NCBI GenBank assembly: GCA_002104945.1
Contig: MCFH01000023.1
Coordinates: forward strand, 62,001 to 126,000
Reading direction: 5' to 3'
DNA: 64,000 bases
Source: Piromyces finnis
Taxonomy: Eukaryota; Neocallimastigomycota; Neocallimastigomycetes; Neocallimastigales; Neocallimastigaceae
Shown: piece by piece, positions 24,601 to 32,600 of the stretch
Position numbering within the stretch: position 1 is the first letter of the stretch
Layout: each line of letters opens with the position of its first letter
Made by a program: the position numbers and the translations under genes
The notes under the pieces: model-generated
What the model saw: only the letters and a program-made list of their open reading frames with translations
Database searches by the model: none
Told to the model about the DNA's origin: nothing

Positions 24601-25462
24601 TAAGAGGTTTATTAGCTTCACCATCTTTATTCTTATTAGCATCTAAAAGATTAGCATTCAAGAAGACATAATTATCTTTTACTTCTTCATCATTTTCACC
24701 ATTCAATACTTCACATTTAACTTCTGTATCACTTTCACCTAATTTTCCACATTTAATAATATCATCTTTATAACCAATGTTTTCATCATCAGTTGCTGCT
24801 GCATTAATATAAAATGCTGGAACATCACTTGTACCAGTACTGTCAAAAGCAGAACAACTACCATTGGTAGAACATTGAATTAATTTTCCAGTATCTTGAT
24901 TGATATAAATAGAATTTTCTTCTTTAACAGTAAAAGTCTTACATGAGTAATTTTCATCATTATCCTTTGTTTTTTCACATTTAATTAATCCACCAAAATA
25001 AGATTTATCACCCTCTGTGTCGTCTGTTGGCTTGTAAGTACTTGAATCAAGGTAAAATCCTTCTTTTAAATCAGCCTTATCCACTTCAGAACATGAACAA
25101 GTATCTACATTACATTCACATTTAATTAATCCTGAATAATTATCACTATCTTTAAAAGTTCTTGCATTAAGATAATAACCAGATACTAATGGACTATTTT
25201 CTGTTTCATCTTTTTTAATTGAAATACATTCACCATCATCATCATTTTCATTTTCAGTACATTTAATTAATTGAGGATATGTATATTTTACATTATCATC
25301 AGTACCAGCTACTTCATAACTAGCATCTAAATAAAATCCTGGATGATACTCTTCTGATTTACAATCATTTCCGTTACATTGAATAATTCTATCCGTAGCA
25401 TTTTTTGAATTATAATTAATAAAATATCTTTTGTCTTTTTTTTTTATAAAAAAAAATATCAA
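9644..25462 (-). CDS. Giant cellulosomal scaffoldin-like repeat protein (ScaA type), 5' exon(s) not located
   Basis: A single uninterrupted frame of 5272 codons. Nearly all of it is a degenerate repeat of about 40-60 residues with the core Y-Y-(I/V)-N-A-G, then L-I-(K/Q)-C, then a second Cys within about 10 residues. I estimate roughly a hundred units. A distinct Cys-containing C-terminal region follows, ending in SMISLLIGISMIISFIHW, a hydrophobic tail with no charged cytosolic end, as expected for a GPI-type or short membrane anchor. This matches the architecture described for ScaA-type scaffoldins of anaerobic fungi, which display dockerin-bearing enzymes on the cell surface. The frame has no ATG at its 5' end and no signal peptide: it opens in mid-repeat (RYFIN) after a run that could be a splice acceptor (AAAAAG before ACAAAAG, near 25434). 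So upstream exon(s) are missing from this call. The family assignment is recognition, not a database hit. Confidence 0.8.
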   Translation of the reverse strand: MIFFFIKKKDKRYFINYNSKNATDRIIQCNGNDCKSEEYHPGFYLDASYEVAGTDDNVKYTYPQLIKCTENENDDDGECISIKKDETENSPLVSGYYLNARTFKDSDNYSGLIKCECNVDTCSCSEVDKADLKEGFYLDSSTYKPTDDTEGDKSYFGGLIKCEKTKDNDENYSCKTFTVKEENSIYINQDTGKLIQCSTNGSCSAFDSTGTSDVPAFYINAAATDDENIGYKDDIIKCGKLGESDTEVKCEVLNGENDEEVKDNYVFLNANLLDANKNKDGEANKPLIVCSEDKCTATASGVISSDVIDQYYVNAGEYTTTTENGVDSVYKLIKCTYNSSEGAVCSAVVVPEMNGDEMFFINGNKDIDSDNYLVRCGVEKEENANGQNDRNARKRINIKRKEETDDKDIVCTPYGTEEILGEGTIEYFIYGVPDSADKLTSAILKVTHGTPASDNQSKRQEKTAASPSFELVTGKANEIYINASDNKLIQCFDKADGSSKGCKAFASTGTDTVPAFYINAAATNDENASYKDYIIKCGGEGKGKEVKCEIHDDKNKVKENDVFLNANLKGTTNDASGTTSLIENSDSIETEQLIVCSENQCVATSSGVKTDGDIDQYYVNAGEFITTENSVDSVYKLIKCTYESEGAVCSAVVVPEMNGDEMFFINGNKDIDSDNYLVKCTSFTSCTPYGTQKGEGKTLPDIEYFIYGAPKFEENNNDKLTNAILKVTHGNKGQRKRLDDASASPSFELITGKANEIYINASDNKLIQCFDKADGSIKGCKAFASTGTDTIPAFYINAAAAVATADEGESIQYNEYIIKCGKLSESDTEVKCKILNGENDEEVKDKDVFLNANLLDANKNKDGEADKQLIVCSENQCVATASGVISSDVIDQYYVNAGEYTTTTENGVDSVYKLIKCTYNSSEVAVCSAVVVPEMNGDEMFFINGNKDIDSDNYLVRCGVEKEENANGQNDRNARKRINIKREEENDKDIVCTPYGTEEILGEGTIEYFIYGVPDSADKLTSAILKVTHGTPASDNQSKRQEKTAASPSFELVTGKANEIYINASDNKLIQCFDKADDSSKGCKAFASIGIDTVPAFYINAAATNDENASYKDYIIKCGGEGKGKEVKCEILDGENDEILDGENDEIVNENDVFLNANLMVTTDDASYTTSLIEKSYSTETRQLIVCSNEQCVATASGVISSDVIDQYYVNAGEYTTTENNVDSVYKLIKCTYNSSEGAVCSAVVVPEMNGDEIFFINGNKDIDSDNYLVKCTSSTSCTPYGTQKGEGETLPDIEYFVYGAPINDENNSKLTNAILKVTHGNESNNAVSNTISTVSTSKKRTTDETIGTTGSNNDTSVNKTIGFALITGVENQIYLDASMTEEKNLIQCSGSGCSSIKGIGTAEVPAFYINAGGNEKDYTDDIIKCGKIDDSDTSPRCALINDDSVVNENSIFLNANLKVTETNKNSSSTEQLIVCTGNKCREMESKVTDGKAEYFINSGKYTENETNKILIKCSYVESITKCEAESITLTENEKSKIYLNGNWKSSENTKDKHTDPKNRLIRCKDAGDCKLIPGSVDQGMFTTTPSSNYYINAGAVSITEKLTDTLIECTSIYCGIKEGLTGIVDGTTISEVFFVNGDYGDEENKNDTNYLIKCTSIDGCTLYDADNNENSVAIGNNYYYIHGGNDGFTNAVIKVTLSTTTETSGNKRKEDGEEATTVMEENIEMETGLHSDTEDVVNFDNIENDPLKEKDVYPQYTGSAEDEVKIVNLDMDGDDEDEQVFIASTLKVTSIELLTASANNIYINSFYNTKLIQCQTASDDKGSCLSISTIGGNSPLYYINADATGNDYYDDIIKCTDKCEILNEPDIVKDHAIFLNANLKVTVTNDNGEEGKPLIICFEYKCTSSKSDIKEANDIAQFFVNAGSTTNILIKCFYDSIEKCEELAVTIPAMPDNTEIFYINGNYANDSKNYLIKCDGATPSCVPYGSNGNIPKIEYFIYGEASGLNNAILKVTHEKTGNTEISGSENIKRNIYGDNTFELITGVENQIYLDASATSEKNLIQCYSAGCESIQGIGSSNSTVFYVNAGSTDKDYNDDIIQCTDKCEILNKSGIVKDHAVFLNANLKASGTNDNGEVGKPLIICFEKQCSTKISLATSVGGVEYYSHAFIAETDKKPLIKCQYESNVTCSEESVKLDGIVDTVKIYINGNLKKNDNDRTDESHHLLQCTADLCTPISGLSESAEIANYYVNAGNINEEEKLKNTLIKCNNAGCEIDATPVANNVYINSVNSYLIQCISECKSLKDNEWSNTMVKYYVNAGLTSKEGYKNLLIECTAATKNCKLIKGQEFDVYINSNFNTDKNNGDADNQLIICSKDSDDNEKCLVSKVESLDKAPSNKREEENNGGVNDVNNGEQQSNDSTDATNTSDHAIYYRNAGKYIDSGNKAHAIIECKNASQIICEPLLVELGSGSPTDVFYMNANMDIDGKYLVRCTAINNCEIYSKENSESLTEYYVQGNQESLADAIIQCDVDTTNVVSCKFVEELEAGFIYINSSGGNLIQCQDKRCDAFQGVVGTTAIPAYYVNGKGVNTAEDSKDYKGLLIQCIGQGTCKYYDSAETNSVYINSNYKNSKLNKNGDEKRLIVCSTNSDENKFKCEAKSIIVEDYKSKYYVNSGVVQPKSSTYAKLLIQCKKEGACTLISGAVNNVYLNGNYPNVADTKEPVETDDTYPLIKCYEQQCQLAETQFSKSQNNNDTSPKTEEVVEEKQEEANKARSLRRSDPENTDISSSISGSEAVSESPSSSEDDEYYVNAGKYADTSNTYALIKCTNGEQITCKPEISKIGTGTPNDSFYMNANMDVDKKYLIQCTSEDQCRIYSNKRATKGSIEYYVFGAQSDYTNAIISCPIKDVASGVVTTTCSFESDVADNQIYINSSGGNLIQCYGKKCEAFNNVVGSNSIPAYFINGKGKSVDETYHGQLIKCTGIGTCKEQDGEAFGIYVNGNYKNATITEDNPNENGDASLRLIYCGADDGGEGSDEKKEETTKEENVLENNTENTKGNDGDTITNSGKRDVQVDTNSSNSSNIICKGIEGEVEAGFGYYLNYGSVTKKSSAYTYLLIQCPVSGPCSVASGGEDYTYLNANSEMDSNYLIYCNNSECTLATGATGKEDENSVDEYYVNAGASLETKLSDTLIKCSSETCELDTEIVKKITSPVTELFYINQNFGADKDPLNYVIKCSSKDGCLPYRNAQFNKSKVEHYVHGAQTTIDNAIIKISMDSSSGEKSTLPKVELLATAKEDDIYINSFTKKLIQCKEKGCAAYDSIGKEDYPVYYVNAAEENSEAFKDLLIQCEKVCETASAVANDVYLNANFVSSDNANGDSENHLIICVDKTCTPTANAVESGKFEYYVNAGAYNEIPLVDTLIQCSNASSVSCTTLNILDTIYNTTVVDTFYINKNYDASYDSEHYLIQCQFKGGCQPYKSGNEEDGHEYYVHGGKTTVLYDALIQCDVKNKEATCTTDETVTLVEDQQIYLNTAHKEQFIRCTKTDGCVAVTATPSDTRSEYFMNGDDATGKSLIKCSKGVGCQVNTEDITPTANNVFINANGKESLDASHPLIKCSQGSCAVGDSQVQMDKKEFYLNSDPTNAKLLKDDLILCVRRENYVSCEPESCNHNNVFLNGDYEATTNKKPLIICLSETGCYEFKTTSSDNDFHYYINAGHTEIDLLEDTLIECGDKCDSVSADPMDIYINGMGSTNGHLIQCTKERGCISKNSNASSKNKEIYLNASDLKKNPYEVNHVNDLILCSRDDDKMINCTPFDGSTNVIYMNSAVKNEIIQCLEGQPCGLLTLQFTTMTDSGTTVGNSSSSGNHNSNINSSQNVNNGNGNSNDNIYNGATIYFVNGDPMSSALSNDLVQCKYNEGRINCKPVSGRDGEVFLNGNASSDPSVNPLIICTKENGCITTKPDIRDGSIPQYYINAGSYLTQKLDDTLIQCSSFDSTLSCSVRSASLNDVYVNYGENKNTLPLIKCQINGCTAVISNAEKGKGDDYYINAGDTEMYDLLYSLIKCTKPSDEEEMIHCEEVEKIKAGVYLNANYNENYDYHQLIQCTEEKGCEGLRVASESKNDHEYHINAESNTLSHAIIHCTNKKCEKITPTSIPMYFIGVSTTEEEPDGLIECAGEKMETAQCHWKPSFTSDGYYLNSGYDKATNQVIDCDLESGCQTKNVYLGYYINAGDPTKPIIRCENFNEECIPEEVTCPTSDESAISGDYCYDDGKLKFYPQGNSTAVVASQDEDYYVYASIPSGKFPGVTKNINTLFKVSHYYIYQFYQSGVVIIDKNGKLVEDLDSDEDGTRIYDCDDTTRLCTIRPECVPYTYMYDSENKKALICNKRKRLEHAEFVGYVVDTSRTVGTKNNPYLIKCESNGKCLSGRFSVPSYYENNGYDSDTKKLIQCQQNHCETIEAQVGFFLGHDGAGVINCSSETSCTFNKAKSTMKYLNNGTNKANQAIIECSEKKGCTTIKSRTGYYLTYSSNLLIDCSNPSNCIEITPSPNYYDNADATGGNDSMINCEEAGGNVNCKIEAGNEGFYLSNNSNVLIRCKNGDKCKSTVIKNGLFRGALKAKEGNAKRSYDESIEESHYLMTDEHQLNDPQNTADDDFITEDVEKTVHLPPRESGEVYGIIRCSNGHCESLTPEELATIPICEFNNNKCYITLEYSMQKSSTTSINAGSICTNNDRSIFYFATDTIVVKPNIIQGVTSTYVITTTNSNCLEVNDSYDDMYFTVGSNIYLLDDGSVVEFFETGYYFINTKTNSMVNGNDINDYNDENVKLYRCNGSSCSILDNPTANTYFADYNKRILMYNVLNEIYDFAYEKDIICIFKNNKCTPNADLNGREFCITYKGELCLAKSDIKNRETGECYKSSEWNTNIYGYGQSKHLYSMSLYQAQLVDYSGYYLVSLSTNTTVQMSETYSKIMAINNDIVLYGCERSNCKELQPKELVYYYDERAKIMMRFKNGKWEAPSASGYALISLDPNTTNIYKFTKEKDIVKIEEAVDYGYHYTIDKEMYDCSKENEETCRLIENTGYYFTNYGEVYYCVYDSEGLEETECTRQTCINGQYYYINEAYYRCESNVSLQPVKSRSCSADENVVMNFPVALTQEYPFNVKQAMDNIEKNNYSNAILPRRNKETLVSVSGIFTNCTYDVEEKKSTFDMVCLQNYVTMDKNSKEIKICSVEKLNYVECEEDEEKPEKCHVSGTISRYIRPSMISLLIGISMIISFIHW
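21650..24900 (-). repeat. Recent intragenic super-repeats in the giant scaffoldin
   Basis: Within roughly residues 190-1270 the unit containing AVVVPEMNGDEMFFINGNKD occurs four times. The nucleotide sequence around 22321-22850 is almost identical to that around 24064-24600, an offset of about 1.74 kb. Intervening copies near 21656 and 23435 are slightly more diverged. Such near identity points to recent unequal exchange or gene conversion inside the coding sequence. Confidence 0.8.
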
Positions 25463-26631
25463 AATATCAAAACAAATTTATCCAGAAAAATTTTTATTAT
25501 TTATTGGGATGTTTGACATTGTCCACATATGGAAAAGGTGTGTGTGTAATGACATTTTTTTTTTTTTTTTTTTGATTTCAAAGCATTCCCATAAAAAAAT
25601 TAAAAAAATACATTTTATCATGTGATATGTATAAAAAATAAATATTATTGGTTAATTTTATTGTTAAATTTCTTTATCAAATTTTAAAAAAAATTAATTG
25701 TTTTGCTGCTGCGGTTAATGCAAAATATTTAAATTGAATACTCTAAAATCTATATAATTTACAATTTATTCTAATATATTCTAATATTAAACCATTATTA
25801 ATTTCATTGTATATTAATCATATATTATTCAATTAATAACATTTTAATTGTATTGATTGGTTAAAAATTAATGAATTTTCATTAGTTCAATTGAAAAATT
25901 TTTAATTATTTTTATTTCATCCCACATGGTGGTGGTAGGTAGTGGCAGTAGTGGTGGTGGTGATGTAATTTCATTGCACAATTCAAACCAACCCTTTCCA
26001 CCATCATTCCCATTTTGAATCAATAATTCTTTTTGAATGAATGAAATTTGAATGAATTGAATTAAATTTTGAATTTATTATTGAATCATTTCAAAAAAAT
26101 TCAAAATTCAAAATTCAAAATTTAGTTCAATTCATTTGAAAATTACTTTTTATTTTGTTGAAAATTAGTTCAATTCAATTCATTGAAATGTTTGAAAAAA
26201 AATTTTTTTTTCTTTTTTTTAAATTTTAAATTCATTCCCATCCATCCAACCTTTAAGACGGATGACGGATGGATGGATGACCCACCAATTGAATTTTTTA
26301 TTTATTGAATTTGAACCATGAAATGATATGAAATGATGGAAAGTAATGCCGTTTTATTATTAAATTGAATTTTGTATACATAATGTATACATAATGTTTA
26401 TTTTGTATTTCCATTTTACAAAATGTTAGAAAATAAAAATTATTATTTATACATTATATTGTTTATTTCCTTTTTGTAGTGACAATCCCCTTTTTCACAT
26501 TTATATTTTATTAATTCCAACCCATAATATTTTTTTTAAAAAACAACGATCTATGAAATCACTTTTTTTTTTTTTAATTTGATTATTTAAATAAAAAAAT
26601 AATAGATATATCAAAGGGTAATATGTTCATT
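25463..26631. other. Spacer between the two scaffoldin genes
   Basis: Contains imperfect GGT/GGTGGT runs (25926-25964), GGATGGAT runs near 26240-26280 and repeated TTGAA/TTCAA words. I searched the minus strand for an ATG plus hydrophobic signal peptide that could serve the downstream frame and found none. The stretch is therefore either the promoter of the downstream gene with a first exon I cannot recognise, or an intron joining both scaffoldin frames. Confidence 0.5.
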
Positions 26632-29600
26632 TTATAATCCAATTGATAATCCAACCACCATTATGACTAATAAATAAATATATATAAAATTTGTTTTTAC
26701 ATACCTTTGCCGGTTAAAGAGGTGATCAGGGCTGAAGAAGATGTAAGGGAAAGTACAATGACTTCATCCTTATTTTCACCATAAATAGGACTGATATCGG
26801 AGAGTTTAAATGTTATATTAAATGACTTATCATCTGATGGTAAATTGACTCCTACAGAGGAACTAAAGCATATAGCATTACTTGATGATAATTGACCTAA
26901 TTTTCCATTATCATTATCATTACAACTATCGAGAGTAGCCTTTACACATTCTTCACCTTTCCATCCGTTACATTGATAGAAATTAGATGCGTCATCTGAT
27001 ACATATCCTCTTATTAATTCACATTCACTATTAGTATCACAAACGTATCCAATAGTTGCTGGTTTTAAAGAGTTATCTGTTACAGATTCAAAATTATCAT
27101 CGAAATATACAGCCGAAGTACTTGAAATAGCTCCACAACTTTTACTAGTTTCATCTGTAATAGTAGATATATAAATTTTATTATCAGAGGAAATACAATG
27201 TTGTCCACTTAGAGCATCCGTGAAACAAGTATCTGATGAAGAGATTACATCCTTATCACATGATGGAAGACCTGCTCTTTCTAAAAGAATGGCACTACCA
27301 TCATTACGAATTTTAACTCCAATTTTTGAGGAAGCTTCGGCCCCTGGGAAATCATTTTTTTCTGAAATTTCAAGGGTATGATAACTCTCTTCGGATGATG
27401 TTAATTCTTTTGGACTAGTGTCGTCAGATGATAAACATAATTTAATTGAATTGCTTTCATTATCTTCATTATCTTTAATAATCATTCCAGATTTTGAACA
27501 GGATTTATTGGGAATGGAATAACCAAAACATAAAGAGGAAGTACAATTAAATACATGATAACTCTCTTTGTCATTTCCATCATTAATATAATAACCTTGA
27601 TAAGGCTTTTCTGATAAACATACAACACTAGTATTAGCAGTAGTACAATGGATCAACTTTGAATAAAGAATATTATCCGTATTTATACTAGAATCTTGAT
27701 CAAGATAATAATCTCCATCACTGGCTGATGTAGGTTGACATGCATCACCTATCTTAAAAGTATTAGTTATATCATCAGTTGTTATAGTATCATTCTTACA
27801 ATAAATAACTGGTTTGTCAGCTTTATCACTACCATAGTTAAGGTAGTAACCATCATTTTTACTATTTATAATGGCACATGTTACAGCATCAGCAGCAGTG
27901 GCATCTAAAGGATTTGTAGAACAATAAATTAAACTTTTTTCTATTGTTTTATCTGGATCACCTCCATTATCATAATAACCTGGGGCCATACCGGTAATGG
28001 AGGTACACTTCACTTCATCGACATTATCAGAAGTATTACAATGAATTAATTGAGTGTAATTTCCATTACTTTCAACAAATTTATCTTCATCCGCATAATA
28101 CGTGTTACTTGAAGCTTCGGTTGTGGTACAACCAACACCGGTTTTACATACAATTAATGGGTTAGTGCTTGAATCATTTCCGGAATTAAGGTAATAACCA
28201 TCCTTGGCACCATTTTTGTTTTCACAGGTTACACTGCCTTCGCCTTCGCTTGAACAGTAAAATATATCATTTTTCAATAGATCGTCTGGATTGACGGCAT
28301 TATTGGCATAATAACCACCAATGGCGATGGCACTGGAAGAACATCCAATTGTACCATTATTATCACTTTGTTGTTGGCATATAATTAATTTTGAGTATTT
28401 GTCTTCATTAACATTGCTATCATCAGGATAATAACCTTTATTTGCTGTATCTGATATACAGGTTATTTTATTGGTATTTTCACTGCAAACAATTACATTG
28501 CTATAGGTAACATTACTATCGTCAGTATTTTTGGAATCTGAATCAATATAATATCCAACCCTTCCTTCACTAGTTTGACATCCACTATCGGCTTTACATT
28601 CAATGATTGATTTTTCCTTCTTATCAATTCCTGAATTCATGTAATAAGTATTTGTAGCTGATGTTTCCATGGTACATGAATTGTTTTTGCAATTAAATAT
28701 GGCATCTTCTAATGCACCGGTAATATCCCTATTGACATAAACACCCTCAGTAACAGTCCTGGAAATACATGTTGATGAAGTGCATTCAATTAACTTAGTA
28801 AATATTTTGTCATCAGTGGCACTAGCATCTTTTATACTACCATCAGCATAATAACCAAATACATCTTCTGAAGGTTCTTTAGACTCACAATTAACTACAT
28901 TATTGGTATTACTCTTACAAGCAATAATATGATTATATTCAAAAGCCTCATTTCCTTCACCAGAACTTTTGGTATCTGAATCAATGTAATATCCAACATT
29001 ACCTTCACTAGTTTGACATCCACTATCAGCTTTACATTCAATGATTGATTTTGCTGGTTCTTCCCCTTTCACTACATTATCACTTCCTGCATTCATGTAA
29101 TAGGTATTTGTATTTGTAGCTGGTGTTTCCATTGTACATGATCCATTTTTACAATTAAATATGGCATCTGTTAAATTTTCTGGAGTAATATCTTTATTGA
29201 CATAAATACCATCAGCAACAGTGCTGGAAGTACATGTTGATGAAGTACACTCAATTAGTTGAGTAAATGTTTTTTCAGTACCCGTACTACTGGTACTTTC
29301 ATCAGCATAATAACCTGGTGTCATAACTGAAGGTTCTTTGGATACACAAGTAACTACATTATTTTCATCATTGTCACTACTACAAACAATTACATTACTA
29401 TAAGTGACTGCGTCATTGCCTTCACCAGAACTTTTGGTATCTGAATCAATATAATATCCAACATTACCTTCACTAGTTTGACATCCAGTACCTGTTTTAC
29501 ATTCAATAATTGATTTTGCTGGTAAATTATATTTTGCTTCCTTATCACTTCCTGCATTCATGTAATAGGTATTACTTTCGGTTGTTTTTATTTCACATGA

Positions 29601-32600
29601 ATTGCTTTTACAATTAAATATAGCATCAATTAAAGTATTGTTAACCCCTTTATTTTCATAAATACCTTCAGTAACAGTGCTGGAAGTACATGTTAATGAA
29701 GTACATTCAATTAATTGAGTAAATGTTTTACCATTAGTATCAGTAGTATCTTTCATACTACCATCAGCATAATAACCAGACTCAATTTCCGATGCTGTTT
29801 TTGATTCACAATTAACTATATTATTGTCATCATTACTACAAACAATTATATTATTATATGTGGCAATTTCATCTCCTTCAATAGAACTTATAACATTTGC
29901 ATCAATATAATAACCAAGAGTACCTACTTTTGTTATACAGCCATCATTGGAATCACAAAAAATGATTTGCTTTTTCTCTTCACCTAATTTGTCACTTCCT
30001 GCATTCATGTAATATGTATTTGTATCTGGTGATTTCATTGTACATGATTCTCCATCACAATAAAATAGGGCATCATTTAATGCACCAGTAACACCTTTAT
30101 TTACATAAACACCCTCAGCAACAGTGCTGGAAGTACATGTTGATGAAGTACACTCAATTAGTTGAGTAAATGTTTTTTCAGTACCCGTACTACTGGTACT
30201 TTCATCAGCATAATAACCAGACTCAATTTCCGATGCTGTTTTTGATTCACAATTAACTATATTATTGTCATCATTACTACAAACAATTATATTATTATAT
30301 GTGGCAATTTCATCTCCTTCAATAGAACTTATAACATTTGCATCAATATAATAACCAAGAGTACCTACTTTTGTTATACAGCCATCATTGGAATCACAAA
30401 AAATGATTTGCTTTTTCTCTTCACCTAATTTGTCACTTCCTGCATTCATGTAATATGTATTTGTATCTGGTGATTTCATTGTACATGATTCTCCATCACA
30501 ATAAAATAGGGCATCATTTAATGCACCAGTAACACCTTTATTTACATAAACACCCTCAGCAACAGTGCTGGAAGTACATGTTGATGAAGTACACTCAATT
30601 AGTTGAGTAAATGTTTTACCATTAGTATCAGTAGTATCTTTCATACTACCATCAGCATAATAACCAGATATGCTTTCTGAAGAGGGGTTTTTAGATTCAC
30701 AACTCACTTCACCAGATTTATAACTACAAACAATCATATTATTGTATTTAACAACATTTTCTCCTTCACCAGTACTCTTTTTGTCTGAATCAATGTAATA
30801 TCCAACAGTACCTATACTAGTTTGACATCCATTATCTGTTTTACATTCAATAATTGACTTTTCATCTTTACTCCTTCCTGCATTCATGTAATATGTACCA
30901 TTTTCAGCATTTTGTATTTTACATGATCCATCAATACAACTAATTATAGCATTTTCTAATAAATTAGTAATACCTTTATTACCTTTATTGATATAAATGC
31001 CATTAGCAGTAGTGCTTGTAGAACATATACCTCCATAACATTCTATTAATCGAGTAAATGAATTTCCATCATCGTTTTTACTACTACTATCTATATAATA
31101 ATCAGCTATACTTATTTCATAAAAAGATGTACATAAAATTGTGGATGTTTGATCCGTATCATTTGAAGTTGAGGTACATTCGATAATTTTATTATATTCA
31201 TCTCTTTCTTCGCTTGATTTACTACCTCCATCAATAAAATGATCACCATCAGCAACAGTTGTTTTATCTACGCATCCATTGGTATCACATGAAATAAGCT
31301 TCGAATTGTCTTCAGCATTAACATAAAATCCATTTCCTATTATTTTTCTACAAATTTCTGTAGCAGAACAATAAAATAAAGCATCAGTAGTACCAGACAT
31401 AGATTTGTTAATATAATATCCTGCGGCTTCGACAGCACTTGAAGAACATGAATTGTTTTCACATTTTATTAATTTTACATAAACATCATCACTGACATTA
31501 CCATCATCAGGATAGTAACCATCTATAGCTGATGAAGTAATAAACTTATTATTTTCACTATCATAGGTAATTAATTGTTTTGTTTCTTTATCATTTCCAT
31601 TATTTATATAATATCCTGTGGTTTTACCATTGAAAATTTCACAAGTACCATCTGAACATAATATTAATGCACTTGTAGCACCGGTAGTAACGGCGCTATT
31701 AATGTAAAATCCAGCAGTACTCTCTGCCTGAATTGTAGAACAACCATTTTCTGTACAATAAATAAGAGGATTTAATTCTATATCATTTATACTATCATTA
31801 AGGTAATATCCTGTAGTTTGACCATCGACAACTTCACAAGTAGTACCATCTGAACATGATATTAAGGCACCTGTAGTACCGGTAGTAACAGCGCTATTGA
31901 TGTAAAATCCAGCAGTACTCTCTGCCTGAATTGTAGAACAACCACTTTCTGTTGTACAATAAATGAGAGGATTCGATGTTTCATCATTTCCATTATTAAG
32001 GTAATATCCTTCGGAAACTGCATCATCTTCTTTACAAGTAATTGTGCTTCCGGAACAATTAATTAATGCATTGCTAATACCAGAATTAACACCACCATTT
32101 GTATAATATCCAGTGGTAATTTCTGTACTTAATGAACTGCATGTAATAGTGGATGATGGATCACCAGTACAAGTAATTAAATTAGTATAAGTGCCATCAT
32201 TTAATGTATTACCATCAACATAATATCCAGATATTTTAATAGCCCCTTTTGATACCTCGCTAAATGTACCCGATGCCAATTTTATTAAAGGTATATCAAT
32301 GGCACTCTTTCCTTCCTCGTTAGTATCTTTATTTATATAATAACCATCTTTTGAAGCTACATTACATGCACCTGACTCTGAACATATTAATAATTTACTA
32401 TTTTTATATATATTTGTATTTTTAACAGACGTACCATCTCCTTTGTATATTACTAAATTAGTACTTGAATCATCTGAGGACAAATTTGTTTCTGTGCATG
32501 CATTATCATCAGTACAAGAATAAATATAATATTTATTTTCATCTAAATTTTGAACTGTACAAGCACCTGTAGTTGATTTATAAATAGTATTATCTTTTAT

